This document shows, piece by piece, positions 26,103 through 35,001 of a stretch of DNA of 64,000 bases. The translations under genes and the position numbers were made by a program. The stretch's first letter is position 1; each line of letters starts with the position of its first letter. This stretch comes from CAVRZJ01 sp964594125 (lineage in GTDB: Bacteria; Acidobacteriota; Thermoanaerobaculia; Thermoanaerobaculales; Thermoanaerobaculaceae): NCBI GenBank assembly GCA_964594125.1, contig CAZQLL010000014.1, positions 36,156 through 100,155 of the forward strand, given 5' to 3'. The notes below the pieces were generated by a model, which ran no database searches, was not told the origin of the DNA, and worked only from the letters and a program-made list of their open reading frames with translations.

Positions 26103-27040
26103 TGTCCGCCGGCGAGTTCCTCCTCGGCCTCGACAACTTCCCATATCTCGTGATCTTCGGCCTCGTGGTCGGCGCGCTCGGCGGATTCTTCGGGGTCGGC
26201 GGCGGCTTCCTGATGGTGCCGATGCTCAACGTCGTCTTCGGCATCCCTTACAACATCTGCGTCGGCTCCGACCTCGGCCAGATGTGCGGCATGTCGACAG
26301 CCGCCACGGTGCGCCACATGCGCTTCGGGAACATCGACTTCAAGCTCGGGTTCCTGATGATCGCCGGTACCGCAACCGGCGTCGAGGTCGGCGCCACGCT
26401 GCTCGAGGTGCTCAAGCACGCCGGTGACTTCACCATCAACGGTCGCTCGATCGACGTCATGACGCTGGTGATGAGCCTCGTCTACGCGGCGCTGCTGGTG
26501 TTCATCGGCCAGGCGATGATCCGCGAGTCGCTGCGCACCATGAGGCGCGCCGCCGGCAGCGTCGAGCTGCCGTCGGAGACGCCTGCCTCGCCCGCGGCGC
26601 TGCGGCTGCGCACCCTCAAGCTGTGGCCGATGGTCAAGCTGCCTGCTTCGGGGATCGAGGCGATGTCGCTGTGGATCATCCTCGGCGTCGGCTTCGCCAC
26701 CGGTTTCCTGTCGGGCATGCTCGGCGTCGGCGGCGGGTTCATTCGCATGCCGGCGCTCGTCTACATCCTCGGCTGCCCCACCGTGGTCGCCGTCGGCACC
26801 GACCTCTTCGAGATCGTCTTCAGCTCCGGGTACGGGGTCCTGTCGCACGCGTTCAAGGGCAACGTCCACCTCGTCCTGGTGCTGGCGCTGCTGATCGGGA
26901 CGACGGTCGGCGCGCAGGTCGGCGCCTCCTACACGCGCAAGGCGGGCGGGCCGTGGGTACGCTTCGGGTTCGGGTGCCTGGCGTTCCTGGGAGTCGCCTT
27001 CGTCTTCGTGAAGCTGTGGATCAAACTCGCCATGCACTGA
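26102..27040 (+). CDS. TauE/SafE-family anion exporter (unit 2)
   Basis: 312 residues with two homologous membrane halves. The first glycine motif is GALGGFFGVGGGFLMVPMLNVVFG near 25-48 followed by GSDLGQM; the second is GMLGVGGGFIRMPALVYILG near 203-222 followed by GTDLFEI. A soluble loop of about 45 residues lies between the halves. It is clearly related to the exporter at 16273, most strongly in the second half (LGCPTVVAVGTDLFE in both). The ATG overlaps the stop of the small membrane protein. It probably exports a small anion such as sulfite or a sulfonate; specificity is not visible. Confidence 0.9.
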   Translation: MSAGEFLLGLDNFPYLVIFGLVVGALGGFFGVGGGFLMVPMLNVVFGIPYNICVGSDLGQMCGMSTAATVRHMRFGNIDFKLGFLMIAGTATGVEVGATLLEVLKHAGDFTINGRSIDVMTLVMSLVYAALLVFIGQAMIRESLRTMRRAAGSVELPSETPASPAALRLRTLKLWPMVKLPASGIEAMSLWIILGVGFATGFLSGMLGVGGGFIRMPALVYILGCPTVVAVGTDLFEIVFSSGYGVLSHAFKGNVHLVLVLALLIGTTVGAQVGASYTRKAGGPWVRFGFGCLAFLGVAFVFVKLWIKLAMH

Positions 27041-27113
27041 CGCGCGCAGCGTACGCCGGCGCCGGAGAGCGCAGGGGGAGCGGCGGGCGCAGTGCGCCGC
27101 GGCCCGCGGCTGC

Positions 27114-27119
27114 TAGGAT
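27114..27119 (+). promoter_or_regulatory. -10 box TAGGAT, six bases before GTG 27126
   Basis: TAGGAT, six bases, then GTG. This predicts a separate leaderless transcript for the third and fourth PEP-synthase-like genes within the plus-strand run. Confidence 0.5.
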
Positions 27120-27125
27120 TGCGCC

Positions 27126-29678
27126 GTGCTCAAGCGCCTGAGGAGGGCACTCGCGCAGCGGCGGGCGCGCCGGCAGCAGGTGACCGTGGCGGAGCGGCTC
27201 TCCCACTTTCGCGCCATCGGCGCGGCGAACGACGCTTTCCTGCGCGCGCTTGCGGCGCTGCAGCAGAAGGTGGACGACGGCGTGGTCCCGGCGATGAGCA
27301 CCGTGGTCACGGCGTGCGACATGCTGGCGGCGCCGGTCGAGACGATGGCGAAGTCGCTGGTGGCGATGAGCGGCGGACGGTACCGCAGCCTGCTCGCCAC
27401 CTTCGCCGGCCTCGAGCAGCAGCTCAACCTCGAGGTGCTCAAGTCGCGCCCGATCGAGTTCGGCCCGCTCGTGGTGTGGCCGGGCGACGCCGACGCGGCG
27501 CGCGCCGCCGTCGTGGGCCCGAAGGCCGCGCGTCTCGCCGAGGTTGCGGCGAGCGCCGGTGCGCGGGTGCCGCCGTTCTTCACGGTCAGCGTCCGCGCCT
27601 TCGAGCAGTTCATGGAGGCGACGGGGGTGCAGGACCTGGTCAACGAGATGCTGTGGTCCTCCGACCTCACCGACTCGCACGCCTTGCGCAGCTTCTCCGA
27701 GGTGGCCACCGCGGCCGTCCTCGGCGCCGAGGTGCCGCCGCAGCTTCGCGCCGAGCTGGCCGCCGCCTTCCGCCGCCTGCAGCGCGACTCGCCCGGGATG
27801 GTCGCGGTGGCGGTGCGTTCGAGCGCCGTCGTCGAGGACGCGGAGTCCTCGTTCGCCGGCCAGTTCGAGAGCGTGCTCAACGTCCGCGAGGACGGTCTGC
27901 TCGACGCCTACAAGCGGGTGGTCGCGAGCAAGTACGGCACGGAGGCGCTCACGTACGCGATCAGCCGCGGGTTCATCGACGACGACGTCACGATGCCGGT
28001 GCTGGTGATGGCGATGGTGCCGGCGCGCGCGGCCGGGGTGGCGTACACGCGGGCCCCCGATCGCCCCGAGTGCGCGATGGTGACCGCGGTGCCCGGCCTG
28101 GCCCAGAGCCTCGTGGACGGCCGCGTGATCCCGGACACGTTCCTCGTCCAGGAGCATCCGCCGCGTGTCGTCGAGGCGTCCCCGGGGCTGCGTTCGTTCA
28201 CGCTGCGCTGCGCTGCCGGATCCGGGGTGGTGGAGGAGCGCGACGACGGCGCCGGAGCGCTCGCGATCGACGAGGACGCCGCACGCGGGATAGCCCGCAC
28301 CGCCTGGATGCTGGAACGGTACTTCGGAGTGCCGCAGGACGTCGAGTGGGCGATCGACGAAGGTGGGCTGCTGTACGTGGTGCAGACGCGGCCGCTGCAC
28401 ATCTCGGGGATGCACGCGCAGGGCGCCGGCGAAGATGCGCGCGTCGAGGGGTACCGCGTGCTCGTGCGCGCCGCGACGCGTGCCTCGGCGGGAGTCGCCG
28501 CCGGGCGCGTCTTCCGGCTCGCCGACCCGGCGCGCGGCGGCGACGTCCCCGACGGGGCGGTGCTGGTCGTTCCGATCACGTCGCCGCGCCTCGCCGGCGT
28601 GATGGGGCGGGTCGCCGCCGTCGTCGCGGAGGCGGGCAGCCCGACCGGCCACATGGCGACGGTGGCGCGCGAGTTCGAGGTGCCCTGCGTGGTCGGGGCG
28701 CCGGCGGTGATGGGCGCGCTCCAGGACGGCCAGGTCGTCACGGTCGACGGGTGGACGGGCACCGTCTACGAGGGCGAGGTCGGCGAGCTGCTGCGCAGCG
28801 CGGCCGCGCACGGCAGCGCGAGAAAGCGCCGCGACGGCGTCAGCGAGAGCATGAGGCGGCTGCTCGAGATGGTGGCGCCGCTGACGCTGACCGACCCCGA
28901 CTCGCCGTCGTTCCGGCCCTCGTCGTGTCGGACGCTGCACGACGTCGCGCGCTTCGTGCACCAGCGCGCGATGGTCGAGATGTTCGAAATCGAGCGCCTG
29001 ACCGCGAAGGAACGGCGGTCGACCAAGCGCCTGCGCTGGAACGTGCCGATGGAGCTCGTCCTGCTCGACCTCGGCGGCGGCCTGGCGCCGTACTCAGGCC
29101 GGTCGCTGCCGCTGCAGTACGTCAACTCGGTGCCGCTGCTCGCCCTCATCGAGGGCATGACCGACTCGCGGCTGCGCTGGTCGGGCCCGGTGGGCTTCGA
29201 CCTCAGGGGTTTCATGTCGGTCGTCGTGCGCAGCGCCGCCGACGACCAGCGCTACGGCGAGCCGTCGTACGCGCTGTGCGCGAAGGATTACGTGCACTTC
29301 TCGTCGCGCCTGGCGTACCACTTCGCAACGGCCGACTCGGTGTGCGGCGAGCTCGTCAACGAGAACTACGCGCGCTTCCTGTTCCACGGCGGCGCCGCGG
29401 TGGCGCAGCGCCGCGAGTGGCGGGCGCACTTCCTGGCCACCGTGCTGCGCGAGAACAGCTTCGCCGTCAAGCACGCCGGGGACCGGGTCGAGGCGGTGCT
29501 GGCGAAGCGGGCAGCCGACGAGATCGAGGACGCGCTGGTGATGCTCGGCCGGCTGATGGTGGCGTCGCGCCACCTCGACATGCTGATGGAAGCGCGCAGC
29601 GCGGCGGAGATGTTCGCCGAGGCTTTCCTCGCCGGCGACTTCGCCTTCGAGTCGGTGCGCCGGAGGCTGGGCGCATGA
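27126..29678 (+). CDS. PEP-synthase-like phosphotransferase, paralogue 3
   Basis: 850 residues. N-terminal helical module (RLSHFRAIGAANDAFLRALA), ATP-grasp domain (VGPKAARLAEVAASAGARVP; AVRSSAVVEDAESSFAGQFE; QDVEWAIDEGGLLYVVQTRP), phosphohistidine domain with His509 in GSPTGHMATVAREFEVPCVV, then the shared C-terminal domain (CRTLHDVARFVHQRAMVEMF; DLGGGLAPYSG; RGFMSVVVRSA; YHFATADSVCGELVNENY; LFHGGAAVAQRR). Lengths of domains equal those of the other copies. The protein is soluble and cytosolic. Its last codons overlap the ATG of paralogue 4 (ATGA), so the two are translated together, perhaps as a hetero-complex. The acceptor molecule is unknown. Confidence 0.88.
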   Translation: MLKRLRRALAQRRARRQQVTVAERLSHFRAIGAANDAFLRALAALQQKVDDGVVPAMSTVVTACDMLAAPVETMAKSLVAMSGGRYRSLLATFAGLEQQLNLEVLKSRPIEFGPLVVWPGDADAARAAVVGPKAARLAEVAASAGARVPPFFTVSVRAFEQFMEATGVQDLVNEMLWSSDLTDSHALRSFSEVATAAVLGAEVPPQLRAELAAAFRRLQRDSPGMVAVAVRSSAVVEDAESSFAGQFESVLNVREDGLLDAYKRVVASKYGTEALTYAISRGFIDDDVTMPVLVMAMVPARAAGVAYTRAPDRPECAMVTAVPGLAQSLVDGRVIPDTFLVQEHPPRVVEASPGLRSFTLRCAAGSGVVEERDDGAGALAIDEDAARGIARTAWMLERYFGVPQDVEWAIDEGGLLYVVQTRPLHISGMHAQGAGEDARVEGYRVLVRAATRASAGVAAGRVFRLADPARGGDVPDGAVLVVPITSPRLAGVMGRVAAVVAEAGSPTGHMATVAREFEVPCVVGAPAVMGALQDGQVVTVDGWTGTVYEGEVGELLRSAAAHGSARKRRDGVSESMRRLLEMVAPLTLTDPDSPSFRPSSCRTLHDVARFVHQRAMVEMFEIERLTAKERRSTKRLRWNVPMELVLLDLGGGLAPYSGRSLPLQYVNSVPLLALIEGMTDSRLRWSGPVGFDLRGFMSVVVRSAADDQRYGEPSYALCAKDYVHFSSRLAYHFATADSVCGELVNENYARFLFHGGAAVAQRREWRAHFLATVLRENSFAVKHAGDRVEAVLAKRAADEIEDALVMLGRLMVASRHLDMLMEARSAAEMFAEAFLAGDFAFESVRRRLGA

Positions 29679-32260
29679 GCTTCTTCAGGAGCTTCGTGAG
29701 GCAGCGCCCGCCCGACATCGGCGAGCTCCTGCGGGCGAAGTACGCCTCCTTCCGCAAGCTGCTGGCTGCCAACAACGAGATCCTCGAAGCGATGGCCGAC
29801 ATCGAGAGCGCCATCGCCGGCGGCGGCGGGATGACGATGGCGGAGCTGCGCGCGGCGTCGGAGGCGATCCGCGAGCGGGCACGGCTCATGGTCGAGGACC
29901 TGAACGTCATCGCCGACGGGCGCTACGGCGCGCTGCTCGCCATCGTCGACCGGATCGCCGAGGGCATCGAGGCCGCGATGAAGACGGTGCGCGGGACGCC
30001 GATCACCGCGGCGTGCCTGCCGATCGAATCGGTCAACGCCTCGCTCGCCGACGTGGTCGGCGGCAAGACCGCCAACCTCGGCGAGGTGCGCAACGCCGTC
30101 GGCCTGCCGGTGCCGGCCGGTTTCGCCGTGACGGCGTTCGCCTACCGCGCGTTCGTCGAGGGCACCGGGCTGCAGTCCCGGCTGACGGAGCTGTGGAACG
30201 CCATCGACTGGGACGACCTGCGCGCCGTCTCGCGCGCCGCCGAGGCGATGCAGGCGCTCGTGGTCGGCGCCGAGATCCCCCAGGATGTGAAGGAGTCGAT
30301 CACCCTCGCGGCCCACGACCTCTACCGCCGCGCCCCCGGCCACCCGCGCATCTCGCTGCGCTCCAGCGCCATCGGCGAGGACACCCACACCTCGTTCGCG
30401 GGCCAGTACGCCAGCTTCCTCAACGTCCCGCTGGAGCAGGTGCTCCGCCGCTGGAAGGAGACGGTCGCCGGGAAGTTCACGTCCCGGGCACTCTTCTACA
30501 TGCACTCCAAGGGGCTGCGCGAGGAGGAGATCGCGATGGCGGTCGGCTGCTTCCTGATGGTCGACGCGGTCGCCGCCGGCGTCGCATACTCGGTCGACCC
30601 CAACGATGCGAGCCTCGAGACGATGGTCATCAGCGCCGCGTGGGGGCTCGGCAAGCCGGTCGTCGACGGCTCGATCACGCCCGACATCTACATCGTCCCG
30701 CGCCGGGAGGGCGCCGGCGCCGTCGAGGCACGGGTCGCCGACAAGCCCTTTCGAACGGTGCCGGATGCCGGCGAGGGAACGGTGGACGAGCCGGTCCCGG
30801 AGGCGCAGCGGCGGCAGCCATGCCTGTCCCCCGAGCAGGTGGAGAAGCTGGCCGGCTACCTGCGGGTGCTCGAGGCGCACTACCGCACGCCGCAGGACGT
30901 CGAGTGGGCGGTCGACCGCCAGGGGCATCTCTTCGTCCTCCAGACGCGGCCGCTGCGCCTCACGGCCTCGCCGGCGCTGCGCGCCGCCAGCCGGCCTCTC
31001 GAGGGCCGCCACGAGCTGCTGTTCGCCGGCGGCGCCACCGTGTGTCCGGGCGTCGGCGCCGGAAGGGTCGTGCGGGCGGAGAGCGACGAGGAGATCTCCT
31101 CGTTTCCGGCGGGCAGCGTACTGGTCGCGCGGCAGAGCTCGCCGCGCCTCGTCGGGGCGCTGACCCGGGCGTCCGCCATCATCACCGAGATCGGCAGCAC
31201 CACCGGCCACATGGCGTCCCTCGCGCGCGAGTACGGCGTCCCGGCGATCACCGGCGCCGGCAGCACCGCGGCGCTCGTCGACGGCGCCGAGGTGACGGTC
31301 GAAGCGAGCGACCGGCGCGTCTACGCCGGCAGGGTGGAGGAGCTCCTGGTCGGCGCGGCGCTGCAGCGGCGCGCGGCGGAGCAGAGCGCCTCGATGGCGG
31401 CGGTGGAGCGCGTCGCCGCCCGTATCACCCACCTCAACCTCACCGACCCGGCGAAGAACTCGTTCCGCGCCAAGAGCTGCCGCACGTACCACGACGTCGT
31501 CCGCTTCTGCCACGAGATGGCGATCTCCGAGATGTTCAACATCAACGACTACCGGAACCTCCGCGAGCGGGGAATGACCTTCCGGCTGGAGACCGACGTC
31601 CCGCTCGGGATCTACGTCATCGATCTCGGCGGCGGCGTCGCGGTGCAGCCCGGCGCGCGGGCGGTGGCGCCGGAGCAGATCACCTCACGGCCGATGCGCG
31701 CGCTCTGGCGGGGGATGACCGCGCCCGGCGTGCGCTGGTCGGGCGCCCGGCCGATCGACCTGCGGGGGTTCATGTCGGTGTGGGCGACGACGATGGTGGA
31801 CGCCTCGCGCAGCGAGCGCGGCCTCGGCGACAACTCGTACGCCATGCTCGGATCGCACTACGTCAACTTCGGCTCCCGCCTCGGCTACCACTTCACGACC
31901 CTCGAATCGGTGTGCGGCGACGAACGGCACGAGAACTACATCATATTCCGCTTCAAGGGAGGCGCCGCGGACTTCCAGCGGCGGGAACGTCGCGTGCGCT
32001 TCCTCGCCGACGTGCTGCGCGCCCGCGAGTTCGAGGTCGACCGGCGGCAGGACCTGCTCAACGCCTGGGTCAAGAAGCTGCCCGGCGAGCGCATCGAGGC
32101 GCTGCTCGCAATGCTCGGCAGCCTGATGGCGTGCGCCCGCCAGCTCGACGTCGTGATGCACGCCGAGACGACGGTGCAGGCGTGCACCGACGCCTTCCTG
32201 GCGGGACGCTTCGACTTCTTCGACTTCGAGAGCGGCGCCCTGCCGGACGGGGTGAGATAG
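29675..32260 (+). CDS. PEP-synthase-like phosphotransferase, paralogue 4
   Basis: 861 residues. N-terminal helical module (KYASFRKLLAANNEILEAMA), ATP-grasp domain (VGGKTANLGEVRNAVGLPVP; SLRSSAIGEDTHTSFAGQYA; QDVEWAVDRQGHLFVLQTRP), swivelling domain with His512 in GSTTGHMASLAREYGVPAI, and the shared C-terminal domain (CRTYHDVVRFCHEMAISEMF; DLGGGVAVQ; RGFMSVWATTM; YHFTTLESVCGDERHENY; FKGGAADFQRRERR). Its ATP site and His site are the closest to true PEP synthases of the four, but it too lacks the PEP-binding barrel and its catalytic Cys motif. The ATG overlaps the stop of paralogue 3. It is convergent with the Alph_Pro_TM-like/TauE pair. Confidence 0.89.
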   Translation: MSFFRSFVRQRPPDIGELLRAKYASFRKLLAANNEILEAMADIESAIAGGGGMTMAELRAASEAIRERARLMVEDLNVIADGRYGALLAIVDRIAEGIEAAMKTVRGTPITAACLPIESVNASLADVVGGKTANLGEVRNAVGLPVPAGFAVTAFAYRAFVEGTGLQSRLTELWNAIDWDDLRAVSRAAEAMQALVVGAEIPQDVKESITLAAHDLYRRAPGHPRISLRSSAIGEDTHTSFAGQYASFLNVPLEQVLRRWKETVAGKFTSRALFYMHSKGLREEEIAMAVGCFLMVDAVAAGVAYSVDPNDASLETMVISAAWGLGKPVVDGSITPDIYIVPRREGAGAVEARVADKPFRTVPDAGEGTVDEPVPEAQRRQPCLSPEQVEKLAGYLRVLEAHYRTPQDVEWAVDRQGHLFVLQTRPLRLTASPALRAASRPLEGRHELLFAGGATVCPGVGAGRVVRAESDEEISSFPAGSVLVARQSSPRLVGALTRASAIITEIGSTTGHMASLAREYGVPAITGAGSTAALVDGAEVTVEASDRRVYAGRVEELLVGAALQRRAAEQSASMAAVERVAARITHLNLTDPAKNSFRAKSCRTYHDVVRFCHEMAISEMFNINDYRNLRERGMTFRLETDVPLGIYVIDLGGGVAVQPGARAVAPEQITSRPMRALWRGMTAPGVRWSGARPIDLRGFMSVWATTMVDASRSERGLGDNSYAMLGSHYVNFGSRLGYHFTTLESVCGDERHENYIIFRFKGGAADFQRRERRVRFLADVLRAREFEVDRRQDLLNAWVKKLPGERIEALLAMLGSLMACARQLDVVMHAETTVQACTDAFLAGRFDFFDFESGALPDGVR

Positions 32261-32270
32261 AGGCGACACG

Positions 32271-32293
32271 GCGGGACGGGCCGGCGTTCCCGC
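32271..32293. terminator. Short hairpin between convergent genes
   Basis: A 6-bp stem (GCGGGA 32271-32276 with TCCCGC 32288-32293) in the 52-bp gap between convergent genes. Weak; possible terminator. Confidence 0.3.
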
Positions 32294-32312
32294 GCCCACC
32301 GCATGGCGGAGG

Positions 32313-33113
32313 TCAGTGGCCGCCGCCCCGCCGGAACAGCGTGCCGGCGACCCACCCCGCCGCGACGGCGATCAGCACGGTGACGATCCCGTAGACCGCC
32401 GGCCGGCGCTCGGCCAGGCGCGCGAGCGAGGCGACGAGCCCGCTCTTGCGGACGAAGAGCTCGTTCTCGCGGCTGTCGATCAGCCCGTGCGCCGAAAGGA
32501 AGTACGTGCTGATGCTGTAGCGTCCGTCGGGCGCGTGCGACGACAGCGGGAAGGTGTGGAAGTAGGCGTTCGAAGCTCCGAGCCGCACGCGGTTGCCGGC
32601 GACGGCGTAGAGCCCGCGGCGCGCCTGCAGGTCCCAGTAGCCGTCGACCACCTCCTGCGCCTCGCCGGGCGCCAGCGGCCCGGAGAGGCTCTCGATGCGC
32701 GCGGTGGCGCGCAGGGCCTCGCGTCCCACGGGGATGCCGAGCGGCGCGAGCGCCGTGTTCCAGCCCTCGTCGCCGCCGCCGTGCGGGCAGTCCGCGACGC
32801 GGTTGCAGAGCGGGCAGTTGCCGTTGACGAGGTAGAGCGAAGGGAGGCCTCCGAGCCGGTACTGGCGAACGCCGAGCCAGAAGAGGGCGACGCGTCCCTT
32901 CTTCAGGAGCCTGACCTCGGCGCCGATCGGGCCCTGCATCACGGAGACGATGCGCAGCGTTCCAGCCGGTGCGGTCCCGTAGAGAAAGACGGAGCCTCCC
33001 GAGAACGCGAGCGAGATGTTGACCCGCCGCGTTTCGACCAGCGAGGCGGCGCTGTCGTCGCCCAGCGCCGGGGCGCCGAGCAGGAGTGCGGCGGCGACGA
33101 TCGCTGCGCGCAT
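32313..33113 (-). CDS. Alph_Pro_TM-like membrane-anchored periplasmic protein
   Basis: 266 residues. A signal peptide (about 1-18, IVAAALLLGAPALG) precedes a periplasmic beta-rich region, and a single helix lies near the C-terminus (about 236-257, YGIVTVLIAVAAGWVAGTL). The pattern VETRRVNISLAFSGGSVFLYG, then VMQGPIGAEVRLLKKGRVALFWLG and LPSLYLVNG matches the family of putative transmembrane proteins often found beside TauE/SafE genes (Alph_Pro_TM, from memory). A CPLC pair near residue 99 could bind a metal or form a disulfide. The ATG overlaps the stop of the haem-TauE gene (ATGA), so the two are coupled. It is probably a periplasmic partner of that exporter. Confidence 0.72.
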   Translation of the reverse strand: MRAAIVAAALLLGAPALGDDSAASLVETRRVNISLAFSGGSVFLYGTAPAGTLRIVSVMQGPIGAEVRLLKKGRVALFWLGVRQYRLGGLPSLYLVNGNCPLCNRVADCPHGGGDEGWNTALAPLGIPVGREALRATARIESLSGPLAPGEAQEVVDGYWDLQARRGLYAVAGNRVRLGASNAYFHTFPLSSHAPDGRYSISTYFLSAHGLIDSRENELFVRKSGLVASLARLAERRPAVYGIVTVLIAVAAGWVAGTLFRRGGGH

Positions 33114-34864
33114 CAGTGTCCGCCTCCCGATCTAGCGAAGTCGATCAAATGGGCCGGCGGACTGAGGAGCTGGTACAGCAGCATGGCCATCACCACCATC
33201 ACGATGAGCGCCAGGAACACCCTGATCTGCTCGCCGCGCAGCCGCTTGCTGGCGAGCACGCCGAACTGCGCGCCGATCACCGAGCCGGCGAACAGCACGA
33301 CCGCCAGCATGATGTCGACGGTGTGGTTGACGACCGCCTGCTGGAGGCTGACGTTGGCGGACGTGAGTACGATCTGGAACAGGTCGGTGCCGACCGCCAC
33401 GCGGGTGGGGATGCCGATGATGTAGATCATCGTCGGCAGCATGATGAAGCCGCCGCCGACGCCGAGGAACGCGGCGAGCACCCCGACCAGGAACCCGGCG
33501 AGGATCGGCAGCAGCACCGACGTGCGCAGCCCGCACTTCGGGAACGTCATCTGCAACGGCATGCGGGCGAAGAACATCGTCAGGCCGCCCTTGCGCGGCT
33601 CGCCCGACTGGCCGTGCCCGCGCCAGGCGCGCAGCCCCTCGATGAACATCGTCGTACCGATGAAGCCGAGCACCAGCACGTACACCAGCTTGAGGAAGAA
33701 GTCGAAGTTGCCGAGGTTGCGGAGCACCTTGACGACCTGGACGCCGACGACGCCGCCGAGGAATCCGCCGGCAACGATCACGAGCCCCATCTTGTAGTCG
33801 ACGTTGCCGAGGCGCGAGTGGGACAGCGCGCCGGAGGTGGCGCCGGCGGTGATCTGGGCGGCGTCGGTCGCGGCCGCAACGGCCGCCGGAATGCCGATGA
33901 AGATGAGCAGCGGCGTCATGAGGAACCCGCCGCCGACGCCGAACAGCCCCGACAGGAAACCGACCAGTGCGCCGAGCCCCGAAATCAGCAACGGGTTGAC
34001 CGGGGCGCCGGCGACCGGAAAGTAGACCTTGAGGCGCGCGAGCACGCTGCTGCGTTGCGGCGGCCCCGCGTGGTGGCGCACCGCAGCGATCATCTCCGCG
34101 GTCACCGTGAGGTGGCATCGCCGGCAGGTCGCCTCGATGTTCGCCGCGTTGAGCCGCGAGCGCTGGTCGGCGGCGGGCAGCACGTCGTGGGCGCCGTGGC
34201 AGGAGGCACAGGTGGCGACCTCGGCGATGCCGTGTGCGAGCGCGCCGCCGTGGAACGTCGCCTCGTACCCTTCGACGGCGTCGTACGGGAGGTCGGTGCG
34301 GCGGAGCACCGCCGGGTCCTCATGGCAGCGCCCGCAGGTCGCCGGCACGGTGAGACTGTTCGTTCCCGCGCGTGCGACGGCGCCCTGAACGATGACATGA
34401 CGCCCGTGGCACGACACGCAGGTCGGCGCATCGCCGCGTCCCGCGGCGACGGCCCGCGCGTGCACGCTCAGCTCGTACTCCGCCCTCTCCCCGATGTGGC
34501 AGCGGCCGCAGGTGGCGGCCACGCGCTGCGGTGCAAACGGCGAGCCGGCCTGGTGGCGGCCCAGCACGGGACCCGGCCCGTGGCACTCCTCGCAGGCGAG
34601 GGACGCGTGCGCCCCCGACGGCGGCCTCTGCCGCTCGAGCTCATCCGCTCCGGGAGCGCCGCACAGCGTCCCCGGCGCCGCCAGGGCGCCTAGCGCGATG
34701 GCGAACGCGGCCGCCAGCCGCGTTCCGGCCGCACGCCGTGCTCGGTCCGCCGGGCCGGCCGGCCCCCCTCTGCGCGCGTGCGCCGCCGGCCCGTTCTTCG
34801 CGCCGCGGGATGTCGGTCCCGGGGGGCGCCGGTTCGTCCGCCCACGGTCCCCGTGCCGTAACAT
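33113..34864 (-). CDS. Hexahaem cytochrome c fused to TauE/SafE exporter
   Basis: 583 residues from ATG 34864; a TTG at 34882 is a weaker option. A long basic N-region leads to a signal helix (about 49-66). Then come six CXXCH haem sites at residues 91, 119, 149, 177, 219 and 247. Residues ~285-583 are a complete TauE/SafE membrane domain with both glycine motifs (LSGLFGVGGGFLMTPLLIFIG; LAAFLGVGGGFIMLPTMIYIIG) and GTDLFQ. The haem part should be periplasmic and feed or sense the anion pathway. There is no frameshift: haem and exporter parts are in one frame. The fusion is unusual. It is coupled to the Alph_Pro_TM-like gene downstream. Confidence 0.9.
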   Translation of the reverse strand: MLRHGDRGRTNRRPPGPTSRGAKNGPAAHARRGGPAGPADRARRAAGTRLAAAFAIALGALAAPGTLCGAPGADELERQRPPSGAHASLACEECHGPGPVLGRHQAGSPFAPQRVAATCGRCHIGERAEYELSVHARAVAAGRGDAPTCVSCHGRHVIVQGAVARAGTNSLTVPATCGRCHEDPAVLRRTDLPYDAVEGYEATFHGGALAHGIAEVATCASCHGAHDVLPAADQRSRLNAANIEATCRRCHLTVTAEMIAAVRHHAGPPQRSSVLARLKVYFPVAGAPVNPLLISGLGALVGFLSGLFGVGGGFLMTPLLIFIGIPAAVAAATDAAQITAGATSGALSHSRLGNVDYKMGLVIVAGGFLGGVVGVQVVKVLRNLGNFDFFLKLVYVLVLGFIGTTMFIEGLRAWRGHGQSGEPRKGGLTMFFARMPLQMTFPKCGLRTSVLLPILAGFLVGVLAAFLGVGGGFIMLPTMIYIIGIPTRVAVGTDLFQIVLTSANVSLQQAVVNHTVDIMLAVVLFAGSVIGAQFGVLASKRLRGEQIRVFLALIVMVVMAMLLYQLLSPPAHLIDFARSGGGH

Positions 34865-35001
34865 GAGTACTGACGAATGCAAGATCCGAGCCGCACGAGA
34901 ATCTCGAGAAAAGCTTTTCTCTCATAGTGTCTACGAAGCGTGCGACGGCGGTCCCTGCGCGCTGCCTGTTACTGAAAAGAAACACCGCCGTCCGGCGACG
35001 G

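Noticed and set aside
17699..32260. Calling the four proteins true PEP synthase (ppsA) or pyruvate phosphate dikinase
   Set aside because: They lack the PEP/pyruvate-binding barrel and its catalytic Cys block and share another C-terminal domain instead, so the substrate should not be assumed.
34865..34882. TTG 34882 as start of the haem-TauE gene
   Set aside because: The ATG at 34864 gives a complete signal peptide, and no ribosome site favours the TTG.
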